Assembly: GCA_007922225.1 (NCBI GenBank)
Contig: ML679960.1
Span: 6,488,844 to 6,552,843, forward strand
Direction of reading: 5' to 3'
Source: Emydura subglobosa
Taxonomy: Eukaryota > Chordata > Testudines > Chelidae
DNA: 64,000 bases
Shown: piece after piece, positions 11,861 through 25,503 of the stretch
Position numbering within the stretch: position 1 is the stretch's first letter
Layout of the letters: each line of letters opens with the position of its first letter
The notes under the pieces: generated by a model
Told to the model about the DNA's origin: nothing
Database searches by the model: none
Seen by the model: only the letters and a program-made list of their open reading frames with translations
Program-made: the position numbers and the translations under genes

Positions 11861-14800
11861 CTAGCTTTAGTAACTCTGACAGATTTGAAATCTGTAATCC
11901 TGACCTATGCGTCATCCCTGTTACCAAGGGCTGATCATTTGCTTTTACAGATAAAAGTACTTCCATATATACTTCTGACCAAAACCTGCAATTAGTACCA
12001 TAGCTGGGTCACCATTTAGTCTCATCAAGACCAAGATCTGAGCTGATCCAAATGTGTGAACTGGTGAATCACAAGTTTTTCAATCTAAAATAATGTATTT
12101 TCTCACTCACTGTATATGTAAATATTTTTTTTAAGTATTTGAAATAGTCAAGGATGGAGTCCCAGTCCTTAGCACATTGTTGGCCCAAACCTGCAGTCCC
12201 GATTTAGGCAGACCTTTTGTTGAAATCAGTATGATTTTAGGCTCAGTCCTTTAAGCATGTTCACACACAAAAGCCAAAGAAATATGACATCTTAAACATA
12301 AAGAGATACAGGTGCCTTTTAGTGTTTTTTAATTTGCTCACCACTGTTTTAAATGCTTTTCCCTACCAGTTTATTCTTTTCTATCCAACAAAAATGACTT
12401 CTTTTTCAATTTGTTATGGACTGTAAGCAAAAGCTTTTTCTGCTTCCTGGTTATCACATCAGCATCACTGGCTATATCACTGCTGATCTAGTGATAGGGT
12501 TGGTTGGTTAACTTCTCTCTTGGTTGTCTGACAAACTTGATCTTCTCAGCACAGGAAAAACAATGCTGGGCTGTAGTGGGTTTTCTATTTCATTTTATGT
12601 TTTGTTTTTTAAATTGATGATAGATTAGTCTTTAAAATAAAATTTTAAACAAAAATATTTACAATGCCATCACTATTGCCATCCTAATCCTTGCTACTGT
12701 TACTGCCTTAAGCTTTACTCCAGCTCCTCACTTCTTTTAACATAGCTCCAAGCAACCTTTTCTAACTGATTGGGAATTTTCTGAGGAGAAAAAGTGGTTG
12801 GACCTATAGGTTTTTCTATGGACAGTATTAAAGTGGAACATAACTTATGATAGCTTCATTTTAATTAGGACATTTTTAAATTCAGAATACTCCAGTGAGT
12901 TTGAAGAACCAAAAAAGCAATCCTTATCTGCAATGTACCATTGCATTCAAGAGACCTACAAACCTGAAACAGTGTTAATGAATGTCGCTCAGTGTAGTGA
13001 ACAAATATATCTGAGTTATAACTGTTACACTGTGAGGTCCAGTGGAGCCACATAATTGATTTTTCATTGGGTGAACTCTCTTTTCTTAAGCAAAGTGTCT
13101 TATTCACTACCAATAGTATTGACATTATGATATGAATGAAAGTCAAAGGGATTTTTAACACATTTATTTGCAAAGTGCTAATAAAATGTCAGTAGGAGAT
13201 TTAATTGTATTTCTTTGACTCAAAAGATGAGGAAATTGATTTTTTGAAATACTTATCAAAGAGCAGACATACACTGTATTTCTATGTAAACAAACCCTCA
13301 TTTGTGGGAATGCTACCATTTCATCCATAACTTGATGGTTAGCAATAAGGTGGCTACATTTATAAGCAGAAGCTGCATTTTCTATGTCAAATTAAAGCAG
13401 TGGGGTACAAATACTTGTGTCCAAAAAGTATTTCAGTATTAATTTCAAACTATTTAGAGAAATGATGTTTCTGGATGCCATGGAACTGTCATATTTGTGT
13501 GAGTCAGTTTTATATCTGTTCATGGCTCACACTGAAATTTTAAAACATAAGGACTCTAAGTATATGTTGTTACCATGGTGCTATTTATTCGTATAACAAT
13601 ACAGTATGATGAAGTTGGTTAGATCAGTTTTATTCCACAAAGGGGTAGAAATTGGTATATATAGATATAATATAGTAGCTATATGGTAGTGCTGAAGAAT
13701 ACTAAAGATGTACGAGGCTAACAACCCACTACTGAATAAGATATTACAAAAAAAAAAATTTTTAATCATTCTTATGACACCCAAGATGCTTATTAAGCAA
13801 CCTTTAAAAATGTAGTTAAATGATATTTGATGTTAATATTTTGCATTATTGGTATGGAATCAGAAGATTTTGTGTTACTTTTATGTTTCTCTGGAATATG
13901 TTAAATGCAACAATATCATCCTATAATATCATTTATTATTTCTCCTCCCCTTCTTAGAAAGCTGTAGATAATTGACCTGTGCATAGTACAGAATACTCCC
14001 AATGGATTAATGTGGGACTGTATTTTATTACACAAGGTATTTAAAGTATTAAGGTGATTGTGTGTATATAGCATAACTGCACAGCATGGTGTTTGGGCCC
14101 TTTTGTGGAACCAGATTCTACCAGTATGCATACACACTAGCGGTACATAAACTCTGGAAGCTTATGGTACACTTGATGTTGGGCTGCATTAAAACAATAG
14201 TAGAGTTCATAATCAGTACCTTTGTTTTTCCTTTCCTAAGATTTACTTGGTGTTTTCTGGGAAAGAGAGGAGTTTTCTTTCAAAGCTTCTGGCCTTTTAT
14301 GATATGAAAAGAAGTATTTGTACATAAGACCACAGATAACAATCTAATGTTGAAAATAAAAATCGGATTCCATATTTCCAACAGACACACTGTCAAGAGT
14401 AAATTATTGTCATGTGGAATTTTTTCTTCAAATAAAATCCTTTAAAAATAATATTGCTGCCTGGAAAACTCCTATTATTATTACCCTCATTAATTGTAAT
14501 AATAGCATAAGACCAAATTCTGTCCACAGGTATACTATGTATAGGGATTACACTCATACACACACACTCACAGTTCAACATAATACATAGCTGATTCAGA
14601 GATTCTGGTTCCTGTCTTCTTGGTGACTGTAATTGGAAAATGAGTTTCTGCATTTCATTACGCACACATAGAACCCAACCTAGACCCTCAGTAGCCCAAA
14701 GTTCCTAAATATTTGTCCTTCTGCTCATCATTTTTGTGTCCAGTCACATTAACTAGAAGAAGAAAAGACATGGAGACTTATATTTGTTATCTAACAAATT

Positions 14801-15856
14801 CCTCTTCCAGAGCATATCTCATCAACTAAATCAGATACTCTGGTAAACATATTCCAGAGGGGTTTTCTTAAAGTCTATAAATGAGGGATCATCATTCTTG
14901 GATTTTTGGGAACAAATCAAATTCTAAACAACCACAAAATTTTAATTTGAAAAAAAAAAACAGGCATATGGTCCTAACCCAAATGACTTCTACTTGAAGG
15001 AAACTCATCCCAAATAAAATGATGATTTTAATACGTTTTCTTCACAGCTCTCTAAGATCTTGATTCACCAGAACACTAGAGTATGTGCTCTGTTGAATAG
15101 GGAGGGACATACACATGTGCTTAAAGATAATGTTACACAAAAGATTTGTGGTTTATAGCTCATACCTCATTCTGATAAGTACATCAAAATGTTCCATAAA
15201 TATTATTTTGAATAAAAAACTCCTATAATTGTGTATGTGGCCATTTTATGTTAACTTCCCTTTATTATTCTAGAGAACTAGTTTACAGAAAGGAAAATAC
15301 ACAAAAACATCACATCTCAAGAAAATAATTAGAATATTTTGACTAATTCTAATCAAATTCTGACAGAGAATTCCTCACAAAATCTGCAGACAAAAAATTA
15401 TTCATAAAAGTTATTTAGCAAGTAGTTCAGTTGACAAATACATATGAGAAAATGATTCTCTATTATTCTCAAACTGAAGGAAAGAAATATTTTTTTAAAA
15501 ATATTTTGTTCTGAACCAGAATTTATTGTTAATCTCTAGTTTTATAGATATGTCCTCATGTGTTCCTGAAATATGTTTACCTAAGTAAATTATTATACAA
15601 ACTTTTTGGAAATATTAATCCATCTTTACCAAAAAGCCACAGATCTTATGTAGTGGTGGTCTTTTGAGACATGCAAAGGGAGCACCATAAAGTTTGTTAA
15701 ATAGAAATAACCTGACCAGCAATCAAGTTTTTTTCTCTGTTGCTGGCCAATAATATCTTTCTTAATGTTTAATTCATTTACTACTTAGAGAATAATAACT
15801 TGTGTATCAGCATGAGTTTGAAAATAAGCCACCGCTGTGGCTTTGTTTCAGACTTT

Positions 15857-15926
15857 GGGTGAAATCCTGGCTAATTTGAAGTCCATAGTTGTTCTGCCAC
15901 CATCATTGAGACTAAGATTTCATCTG
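15857..15926. repeat. Small palindromic repeat, family A copy 3 (degraded)
   Basis: Begins ggtgaaatcctggc and ends actaagatttcatct. The centre is diverged but retains a gaagtcca/catcattgag pair. Assigned by similarity to the two better copies. Confidence 0.5.
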
Positions 15927-16649
15927 TAAGTATTTGGATTTATACATCATGAAAGATCTTAACTTGAATTAAGTCAAAATAAGTGAAAATAGGCAAAAAA
16001 ACAACAACAAACTCACACACCATTGGTAAACTTTGAAAACTGGAAGCTATATAACTACTTTAGATTTTTTATTATTACTTTTTTCATGTATTTCCTTAGA
16101 AAAACCCAAAGTAATTATATGCATAACTGTTTTTAAAAATAGATATTTAAAAAATACTAATTTCAAGTTGTAGGGGCAGTAAAGAGGGTAATAGCCTTAC
16201 AGCGACTGTACAAACTGATTACCTATTAGTGGGATCCTTTTTTATCCTTTACAAAAATGAAAGGAGAAATGCACCCAAATAAATTGTACATTTTGGGATT
16301 GGGATATCAGATCTGGCTGACACAGATGTTGTTCATAATCTTAAACAGTATGACTGACTTGGCAAAGAGCTTGATCCTATGCCCATTAAAACCAGTGCCA
16401 GAGCACCCATATCAATTTATTGGTGCAGGGTCAAAACAAGATGTCTAAGTATCAAACTCCATCTGATGGAGAGATTTATAACCTATTTGCATCTGTAGAG
16501 CAGTATACTGAACAAAGTCTGTTTGTAATGATCTATAGATAAAGCCACATGGGGAATATTAGCTGTGACAGATATTGCAATCACATGCAATATCCTTGGA
16601 AACCATACTATATTAAATCTATGAATGGTTTCTACATATGTTCTATTCT

Positions 16650-17230
16650 ATGGAGGAGGGTTATCACAGCTCCTACAATAAAAACAGTGGGGCAGGAGCT
16701 GGGGTGTTTAAGGTGAATCATTGAGACTAATTAGTGCTAGAGAGTGGTTTGCATATACTGCATATACACCTCAGGAGTGGTTTGCATATACTGCTTCAAG
16801 CTGGTTTTCCAGAGGCTAGGAGATAAAGAAAGAGCTTCTGGTATAAAAGGATGAGCTTAACTGATACAGGGCCTTCTTTCTGATCCAGCAAAGTTGGCCC
16901 CCAACCCTTGAAGAAGTTGTTGGAAAGACTTTGGCCTACTTTGGCCCCATAAGACTGATGGGTGACTCCTGATATATTTAGTATGTGTTTAAATCTGTTT
17001 ACTATTTTATATATTTTATCTGAAATACTTTTACCTTAAGAATGAATGTGCTTGCTTAGAAAGAGCTGTGAAGTAATTTATAACTGCTGGCAGTAGCTCT
17101 CTGGATGGGAAAGCAAAGTTCAGGTGCGGACTTTTAGGCAGACTGGCTTGTTGGGGAATATTCATGGCTGTATGTGCAGCCTTAGAAACCACTGGTCAGA
17201 CATGAGTGGCACTAGGATCCCTGCCCAGAC
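16650..17230 (+). repeat. LTR-like remnant with duplicated octamer-type motif
   Basis: Moderately GC-richer block with promoter-like layout: two copies of gagtggtttgcatatactgc (16744-16763 and 16776-16795), a TATA-like gtataaaagg (about 16841), and downstream gtgcttgcttagaaagagct. This order resembles an LTR with U3, R and U5. No TG...CA ends or target duplications were identified, so the class and limits are uncertain. Confidence 0.35.
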
Positions 17231-18899
17231 ATAGGTGACAGCTGGAGCCCTGAGTCCTGACTGGAAACTGCTGGAGTGGGCCATGGAGTGCGGGAGATGG
17301 GACAATTCAGGGGCAGTTGCCGTGAAATTGTGACATTAGCTACATACAATCCTGAATCCATTAAGTATTTAAGAATATGCTTCAGTCCAGCTTTCTTTGG
17401 GATAACAATTAAGCACGTGCTTAAGTACTGTCCTGAATAGAGATGCTTTCCTGAACTGAGGGCTAAGACCCAATTGGACCATATGGTCCTTTTGTCAGTA
17501 TTCCCAAAGTATATTCCAAACAATATAGAACATTACTGAGCATTTACACAGGACTGTATATGTACATGGAACTATACAAAATGGAGGTACAGCCTTAAAA
17601 TAAGTAACAGCCAACATATAAAAAGTGTAACTAATTTAAAGTATATTTTCTCTAAGAATTTCATGTTTATTTATGTATTACTTTCTTGTTCTTCTACAAA
17701 AATAATCATGTTTGTGAAGTTTTTCTCCAAAGTTTATATTTAAAATGGAAGTGTATATCAAAAAGAATGGGAATGAAAGAATTAAAATTAAAGTTCATCA
17801 TATTATGTTTTTTCTGATATTTCACTTATCTAAGTAAAGGTTTAGCATAGGAAAATAATATTGTCATACTATTTTGTTCTTCTGTTCAGAAGTTGATAAC
17901 ACATGGTAATTGTTTGAATATGGGAAAGAAATTGAAACCAGCAATGACATTTTTCATTCCTTTTGTGTAGTTTTTTTCCCCCTCACTCTGGTGTACTTAA
18001 TTCTGATTCACAACTGCATTAATTTTAAAATATGAGATATGAATTCATGGAAGCAAGATTGAGGAGCGATAGAAATCACTGGATTTCCTTTATATTCGTT
18101 CATTTGCCTTTATTTAAGGCAGAAAAAAGAGAGCTTTAATAGATGAAAGTTTGTCAATTTCATCCTCCTTAAAATACGTTTCTCTTCTCATGCCCCTACC
18201 ACCATACACTCTTGTTAAACATGTTTGTGGGATTTCTCCACAGACTCTGGAAGACAGTACATGCACACAGTCCTTCATATACTCTAGAATCTAGATTGAA
18301 GTCAACAATTTCACAGATAGATGTCTATGTATGTTTCTTAGTACAGGTTTGCACAAGTTAGAAGTAGAAGTTCACTGAGTGTGCATGCTATTCCCTCAGA
18401 TTTACGTTTGTAGTTTCCAGGTTTTATGTCTTTGTAAATACTGGGACATCTTATGGAATGTTTCATTATTATATAATGATCCTCAAGGCAAACAATAGAT
18501 CTGTGATAGCATTTCTATTATCTTAGAGTACAACTGTTGATAGGCACATGATGTGTTTGATTAAGCTTTTTAAGTTACCAAGAAGTAAGTGTAGCTACTT
18601 ACCAAACCTATTTTGTTTTATTTTGGCAGTAAAACTGCATTGTGCTTTATTTACAACACTAGTTGAACTTATACTTTCTGCATTTTGTTAGAAAGGGATA
18701 ACTTACCATAGAAGAAGTGAAAGTTTTCCTTTGGCCATTGGCAGCTTTTGCATAACTATTGTGTATGTGGATACATCAACTCTAAAAGCTTAAAAGAAGT
18801 GCTTTCTTGTTACAAGGATATTGACAATAGGATGAAATGTAGATGGGAGTCATGGTAAAGTAACCATTAGTAGTGAGTTGGATAGATTAATCTGATGGT
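17231..18899 (+). other. IL1RAPL1 intron, no gene seen
   Basis: AT-rich sequence. Apart from the palindromic mini-repeat at 17347-17440, no structure was recognised. Confidence 0.6.
17347..17440. repeat. Palindromic mini-repeat, family B (degraded)
   Basis: Left arm aatcctgaatccattaag; right arm aagcacgtgcttaagt followed by gtcctgaat. It is similar in kind to the better preserved copy at 51737-51846. Confidence 0.4.
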
Positions 18900-19960
18900 G
18901 TGGGTCATCAATGTGGACAACAGAAAAAATGACACAGATACCATAATATGGTTAAATGTAAAGCCTTCAACTTTATTTAAAACTACTATCTATCTGGGAT
19001 ACCCAACCCAAACTATGTGGAGGGCTGTTTCAGGGTAGATTTCAAGAGGAACCAATAAAGTGGATTATAAACCTGAAGGCTGTTCAGGACGTGCCCCCTT
19101 TACAACCTCCAACCTGCCCAGGGACCCTTTCTGGAATCCAGAGTCCAGAGGAGGAAAGCCATAAGTTTCACAAGACACAGTGGTAACCTCATCACCATGC
19201 TTTGCCATGCTCAAGACCACTGCCCAGGCAACACACTGAGCTTTTCTAATTCATCAACCACTTTGTAACCTGTCAAAGTGGAGACAGTTGTAGTTTAAAC
19301 ACCCAAAATCTGGAATAGCTGGATATGGTGTGGAAGATGAAAAAACCCACATAGCAGTTTGCCAATTTAACCATGTGGGAAAAACCTTTGAACTCCTGGC
19401 ATCACCAGAGATCCAGCAAGTACATAAAAGACTGGAGCTCACAATGCCTATTTGGCTGCCTAGCTGCAAAGAGGAGCAACACTCATCGCCCTCCAGCACT
19501 TCCAGATAGGAACCAATCTCCTGACTCTAGCACCATGCCCCATCACTCAATGGCAGCAGCGGTGGATAGACCTGTTCTCAAAGCCTGGGGCCAGATGCAG
19601 CATAGGACTGCTTCTCCCCTCCATGACCCTCAGCACAAGGAAGAAAAGGAAGTGGGGATAATGGGTGAAGAGAGAAGCAGCAGCCCTCATGCACTGAAAG
19701 CAAAGGGGAAGGAAAGAGAAGAGAAAGGAAAAGAGAGGGCATGTGGAACACTGTGTCAGTTGCTCACTGTTGAGATGTCTCCACTGCTCCTGCCCGTGAA
19801 AGCCACACCCTGGTTGACACTTCTGATGCCTTGGCGGTTTTTGTTTTCTGTTTTGTTTTTCCAAAATACTTCTTTTTTTTCAGAATTCTTGAACTATCTT
19901 TCAGAATTCAAAAAGTCCTTCATGAATAACTTGAGAAAGGGCAAAAATGAATAGTAATAA
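18900..19960. other. GC-richer block with longest unassigned ORF (19373-19954, +)
   Basis: This block stands out from the AT-rich intron. A + strand ORF of 193 codons spans 19373-19954. It is Lys/Glu/Arg-rich in the middle (EEKEVG, KGKEREEKGKER) and Phe-rich near its end, with no recognised domain. Read on the - strand, the left part has a polyadenylation-like aataaag (19050s) and an aaataaagtt (about 18970), so the block may be a degraded retroelement or LTR in reverse orientation. I do not support a protein-coding call. Confidence 0.3.
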
Positions 19961-22900
19961 GATTATTTACATAGAAATAGGCTTATTACTTGTGTACTGC
20001 CAATGTATTTTGAAGCCCGATTTTTACCAACAAAAACTGGGTCTTGCAGGATACTGCTCTTTCCAGGACGTACAGGAAAAAGCAAAACAAAACCATTGCT
20101 GCCGGATTGTGGTTGTTTTAAATGTCCAATTATCTATTTTGGTGAGGTTTTAGGGATGACAATTAACTTGGGGAAAAAATGGTTATCAGCATTAAGACAG
20201 AGAAAGGTTTGGAAAACATAAGTTAGGCCAGTTACACTGGATGACACAAGAATGATTTCTCATTCTCTCTCTCCTGTTCTCACGTGCATATATGTGCACA
20301 TCCTATGATATTAATCAGACACACCCAATTTAATTATTCTGACAAAGATGGTCTCAAAAGCTTGCGGGAGGAAGGTGTCTGGAGATGTTAGGCTGCCTTC
20401 AGAGATGCCAATGTAATTTTAAAATGCTTTTATACATGTGTTTTAATCCATCATATTACTTTATTTTATACTATAGTCCACAGATCATCTCTCCCATACC
20501 AAATTCTATTCCATTCTGTTCTATACAGGTTCTTATACTGCTATCATCATTGTGGTATCTGAGCACCTCCCAGTAGTGTCATAGGATCTTTGATGTGCAC
20601 ACGAAGCAGACAGTACAATGATTTTTAAGTTCTGTTCAGAAAGATATACATCTGTTGAGGAGTGAATAGAAATCATAAACCACTGAAACATATTTCTCCT
20701 ACTTTATGCTGTAGTTTATGTATCTTGAGGGAAAGTGTTATCTGTAAATATAAATTGACAGACTACCATGTTACGTAAAATACATTTTCAGAAAAAATTT
20801 GCATTTTCGTTAAACTTAAGTTTATTTCAGTTACTTTCTATTCTGTTCACTTGTGGTAAAGTTTCTGTCTGTTTTAGGTTTTTTAAAATAACAGTTTTGA
20901 AAAAAAGCCCATCTTGTTCTGCAAAAATAATAAATACGTAAATGAACCTTGTTGGCCCTGGTGAACCAAACAAAGGACCCCTTTTAATTTCTGAATTTTT
21001 GTCTACCTACTCAAAGAATTCTTAAAAAAAATTCCAGCTTCCCCAGTTCACCTATTAAACTGAGTCACATTATCAAATGACAGGAAACTTGTGTTAATTT
21101 GATTGAAAAAGTGGTATTGAGTCCATACAAAAATGATTAATTAAGGTATACGTATTCTAAGAGAATTTCACAAATAGAACTGAGACGTTTTCAGTCAGTA
21201 AATTATTGCAGGAAAAAACCCATCTTGAAACACAAATTTTAGACATGCATTTTAGAGGCTAAATATTCTTTGTCTAGTAGTTGTGTGTGTTTCTACTTGT
21301 CTGTGCTCCTAAGCAGACATGAGATGAACAGGCTGAGATTCTGATTCAGAAGCTGAATATGAGCTATGTTTCAGGTTCAGATTTGCTCTCATAAGAGTTC
21401 TGTCCAACACAGATAACATGTCATTAAATCAGCTGAGAGATGGTAAGGTTTCCAGGCCTCTGTTTAATATCTATTGTAATGGAACTTTTATCAGGATTCA
21501 GACCTTTAGACAATACTGTAATGTATAAAGTGGATGATAATAACAGTATTCCGATCATTTCAACCAATTGAACAGAAAAAATAGGTCCCTTCCAATGGTG
21601 GGTCAAACCTAGAACCACAACTATAGGGGACAAGTTTGGATCCCTAGGGTTTCTCCACCTTCTGAAATCTGAATGGATTCAGACTTGAGCTTTCAGTTTT
21701 GGCTCATTTCTAGATCCAAGTATTTGTGGTGTTTTCACTGGGGAAATATTTTAGTGTGCCAATAAGCCATTTATAAAGTCAATGTAATAAAAATGATAGT
21801 TTGGTTCTTGGAAGATGAAAGTACCCTGAATTATATTTTGAGTTGTTTCAGCTTCATAAAATGGCTCGTTTGGAAGGCCTAGAGAAATAAAAAAAGCCTC
21901 AAATAGAAAAAGCGAAATATCTGAATTTACCTGAATAGTGAGCTATTTAGGATTATTCATGTTCCTGCAATTCACAGGCCTCATGGTTAGTGGTAAGTGT
22001 ACTATCCTCTCCTCCACATCCTAAAATGTCCACTCTAAAAGAAAATATAGGAGCATTGACATAAGTTGTAAAAAGGACATTGAGAAATTCATGTGTATAA
22101 CAATGATTTTGCAGTGAATGAAAGATGTACAAGTCAAGCTATACAAATTGTAATATCTGAATGTGGAGATGAAAAAGGCATTTTGAGTTCTAAAAGACAG
22201 TTTATTATGAGATGGCTATGCTGCAGATACTCTACTGAAGGCACTAGAAAACTGCATTTTGTTATACCGTTATAATGGAGAATGACTGATGCATTTGTGG
22301 ATTTCAGAAAATATTAAATGTATTCTTATCAGTTAATTAGAAACGCAGAAACATTGTTCTTACAGAAGTTGTCTAATTCACTTTCACTTCCCTTCTTTTT
22401 TATTTTTTAACATTTTTGAGGGGAGGGGACAGGAATGCCATAGTTTATATGTGCTTTTGGAAATCAAGCTACTCATTCCTAATATATTGGATAGGTATTA
22501 CCTACAAGGCTCTGAAAGAAATTGTATATTTAACTATACGACTGAATATTTATCTTACTATTTTTGGTTAACAAGATATGTTCATAAAGCTAGCCACATG
22601 GTAGATTCTATGACTATCTTTTGAGTTTTATATGTTGCATATTGTGATATAGGAATTTTAAGTGAAAATTCAATACTGTTTAAGATTAAAAAAAAAATTG
22701 AAGCACCAGTCAGAATATTTAAACCCTTACCATTTTTCATGTTTTATGACAATATAAATAACAATTATTCAGTAAAATAAGATGTATGTCAGCATACTGT
22801 GGGTTTACACCTAAGCCTTTTTTGATACAGTCATATTTTTAAGTGAAACTTTTATAGGCTTCCTTAGATGTAAAACTTTTAAATCAAGATTTTAGTGTTG

Positions 22901-23229
22901 ATAGCTTTCTTTGTCTGACTTTCAAGTAAACACTGAAATATAAGTCTTCATTTCCAGCAGGCAAATATCCCTTGACTGAGCTCTTGTTTGTGTCCTGGAT
23001 GGAACACATAGATTGTCAGCTTAAAAAAAAAAAAAAAAACAGTGAAAAAAGTACTTTTTTATTTTAAGAACAGGTATTTCTGTTTATCTGAAGAGAAGAA
23101 ACATGCATTACCTAGGGTAATTCACCTTCCTCTTTAAATGATACCAAGTAAGGAGTGGTACAGATCCTCAGACCAATAAATTTGGGTCACCTTAAGCTTG
23201 CTGTATGGGAGTGAGAGAGCCCAACAATG
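19961..23229 (+). other. IL1RAPL1 intron, AT-rich, no gene seen
   Basis: AT-rich sequence with short A/T runs, including an A-run at 23022-23039 just before the Gypsy remnant. No ORF with protein-like composition and no defined transposon. Confidence 0.6.
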
Positions 23230-23239
23230 GGGAAAATGA

Positions 23240-24317
23240 AAATTAGCACTCAACATACGACTAAGAGAAAAGCTGCTGGATGCGTACCGCTTAGCCACAG
23301 CTGCTGCCCGCAAGAACTCAGATAGAAACAAGCACCGATATGACACTAGGGTGCGGTCACAAGACTTTCAGCCAGGAGACAGAGTCTTGCTACGTAACCT
23401 GGGGGTTGCTGGCAAACACAAGATAGCTGACCGATGGAAAGCAATACCTTACCTAGTGGAGGAAAATCTGGGCAATCTGCCGGTTTACAAGATTAAACAT
23501 GAAGCAGGGTCAGGACCAATTAAGACGGTACACAGGAACCTTTTGCTACCTGTGAGAGTTGGTAGGTGCCCTAATGGACTGGACTATGACATGGGACTGG
23601 GGTGCAGCAGAGACACTGGACCAAATCCACCCCACAACCCGTGCTGTAGGTCCCTAGGGACTAACTGACCTCTACTAAGAGCATCTGAGAGTGAGTCTGA
23701 AAAGGAGGATATTCCCATAGTGTACCCCAGGGTGGAGACCAGATCCCATCCTCTATCAGAGGAGCCCAGCCAGAGCTCCAGTTCGTCATCTCTGAACCCC
23801 ATGGCAGAAGCATTTAGGCCTGTTGTTGATGCACCCACATTGACAGCAAGACCAGGTTGGGATAATGAGCTTGTCACCCCAACATTCTCAGAGTCTGAGG
23901 CAGCACAACAGACAAGTGATGACATGGCTAGGCTGTTGGACCGTGGGGGGACACAGGTGGGAGGTGTCCCTGACGTCCCGAATTGGATCGGAGCAAGAGA
24001 TGCAGGGGCCTGTGCCAGTACTCAAGGGACCCTCCAAGGAACCCTCACCACCCTTAGTCCAAGAAGAAGCTTCCCCAACCCCTAACATACCCATGCTCAA
24101 TAGGCATGATAGAATTATAAGGTCAATCAACAGGTTAACGTATGATGCACTTAGAGTGAATAGTGAGGAAGTAATGCACCTAGCTCACAGACTTGTGGCA
24201 GCCATAGTAGGTTTCCTTAGACCCTTTGGGGAAAACTCATGTGGCAGGTACAATTTGGAGCATGATTTGCCGGGACGACAAATTCTCGGCTGGGGGGAGG
24301 ATGTAAGCCAGGTCTGA
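23240..24317 (+). pseudogene. Gypsy pol remnant: integrase C-terminal domain plus C-terminal tail
   Basis: Integrase inserts retroelement cDNA into the host genome. The frame from about 23240 shows the helix LREKLLDAYRLA followed by the C-terminal GPY/F-like module: FQPGDRVLL, then HKIADRWKAIPYLV, LPVYKIKHE and KTVHRNLLLPV. A TGA at 23666 interrupts it; the same frame continues with an acidic, Ser-rich tail (SESESEKED, then a run of serines near 23780). A frameshift near 24000-24085 moves the reading to another frame, where NRLTYDALRV matches the 'RLTYD' motif that often closes Gypsy pol tails. The last codons run 16 bases into the LTR. Confidence 0.8.
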
Positions 24318-25503
24318 GTGTCTCAGTGGCACTCTCCCTGCTCAGCAGCTGAAAGGGGGGCACTTTATTTACATGGGCTTTGTAAATTAAGTATTTAGCA
24401 TAACTTACCTAGGTGCTGAGCATAATGGGAAATGGTTAGCAGGGCTGGTTTTGGGCTACAAACCACTTTTGTGTTAACTGCTGGGGTAATGAAATGTTGT
24501 CCTTCAATTGTATGAACAGATGTCAGCAAAACTGCGCTTAGTCTCTTACGATAAAATCTGCACCCTAAACTAAACAGAGCTCTACAAGGGGGCAGACAGA
24601 TGTTTCAGCCTGGAAATGGGGAGATGGAGCAGTCTCCTATTGGGATTGCACTGGCCCTGGCAAAGGGCTGCCCCCAGGCATGGAGTGAGTCTCTCTCTTC
24701 CTGTTGTTAAAAGGTAGAATTAATGACTCATCTTGGAGTCTTTTGTTTATTGAAAGCAGGGACATTGCCTGTATGTCAGCAGAAGGTTTACCCATGAGCT
24801 GAAATCACTAAGAGCTGAAATCGCTAAGAGCTGAACCAGTAGAGGATCTGGGAAACCTTGCCTGACAACTAACAGAGCTGAGTGAGCACCAGGCAACTCG
24901 GGTGGGAGGCCGACACAGTCGGTGCCAGCCAGGTGTGGTTGGCGGAGAGGTTGGCACAGTCGGTGCCAGCCTGGTGCGATCAGCGGGAGCCAGGTGCGGT
25001 CGGTGCCAGCGGCTGGTGGGAAACAGGCATGGTTGCTGCCAGTGGTCGGGGACTCAGCAAGGCCCGAAGGCAGTAGGAGACAACAGCAGAGGGGGCCTGG
25101 TCAAGCCTGTGTCGACAGGAGCGGCATAGGCGGTGGAGCCACACCCAAGAGGTGGACATTGCAACTACGACTGTCAGTACAGGGGGAAGAAGGAATGGAG
25201 AGGCGAAAGACACACCCCGTACTCTGGGATGGGTTTGGCTCATTGAGTTCATGAACTCTGTTTGCACTGTTTTCCCAAACCAGTGCTGTTATCTCTCTTT
25301 TGCTATTAAAAGGTTTCTTTCTACACTCAGACTCTGTGCTTGCGAGAGGGGAAGTATTGCCCTTGGAGGGCGCCCAGGGGATAGTGTGTAATTTCCCAGG
25401 TGACTGGGTGGGGACTCGAGCAAGTTTGGTGTTGTATCATTGACAGGGACCCCTAGATATAGAACCCAGCCCTTGCTGCTTCCAGTCTGGGAGAAGGGTT
25501 ACA
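24302..25503 (+). repeat. 3' LTR of the Gypsy remnant (1,202 bp)
   Basis: Starts TGTAAGCC directly after a purine tract (ctggggggagga, 24290-24301) and ends GGGTTACA, giving inverted TGTAA/TTACA ends as LTRs require. A cluster of imperfect repeats around 'cagtcggtgccagcc' lies at about 24914-25020. A likely poly(A) region is gctattaaaagg (about 25301). No second LTR is present. Confidence 0.8.

Larger units (their letters stand above)
8851..16639 (+). other. IL1RAPL1 intron, AT-rich, few recognisable elements
   Basis: Mostly unique-looking AT-rich sequence. It holds an (ATT)n tract (9632-9651), a T-run followed by a G-run (10976-11001), palindromic mini-repeats at 11791-11860 and 15857-15926, and A-runs near 13746 and 14950. 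No exon, RNA gene or transposon with target duplications was seen. ORFs of 60-100 codons here have no protein-like features. Confidence 0.6.
23230..25503 (+). mobile_element. Ty3/Gypsy retrotransposon, 5'-truncated (integrase C-terminus, tail, 3' LTR)
   Basis: A copy-and-paste LTR element kept only from the end of integrase to the 3' LTR. The order integrase, basic/Ser-rich tail, polypurine tract, LTR is the conventional Gypsy order. The left junction is abrupt, with AT-rich intron on one side and integrase codons on the other, so the 5' LTR, gag, protease, RT and RNase H are missing and no target duplication can be tested. The coding part has one in-frame stop and one frameshift, so the copy is moderately young but dead. 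Confidence 0.85.

Noticed and set aside
24895..25060. CRISPR-like or regulatory tandem array
   Set aside because: The repeated 'cagtcggtgccagcc' units are irregular, lie inside an LTR and have no spacer logic. The genome is vertebrate.
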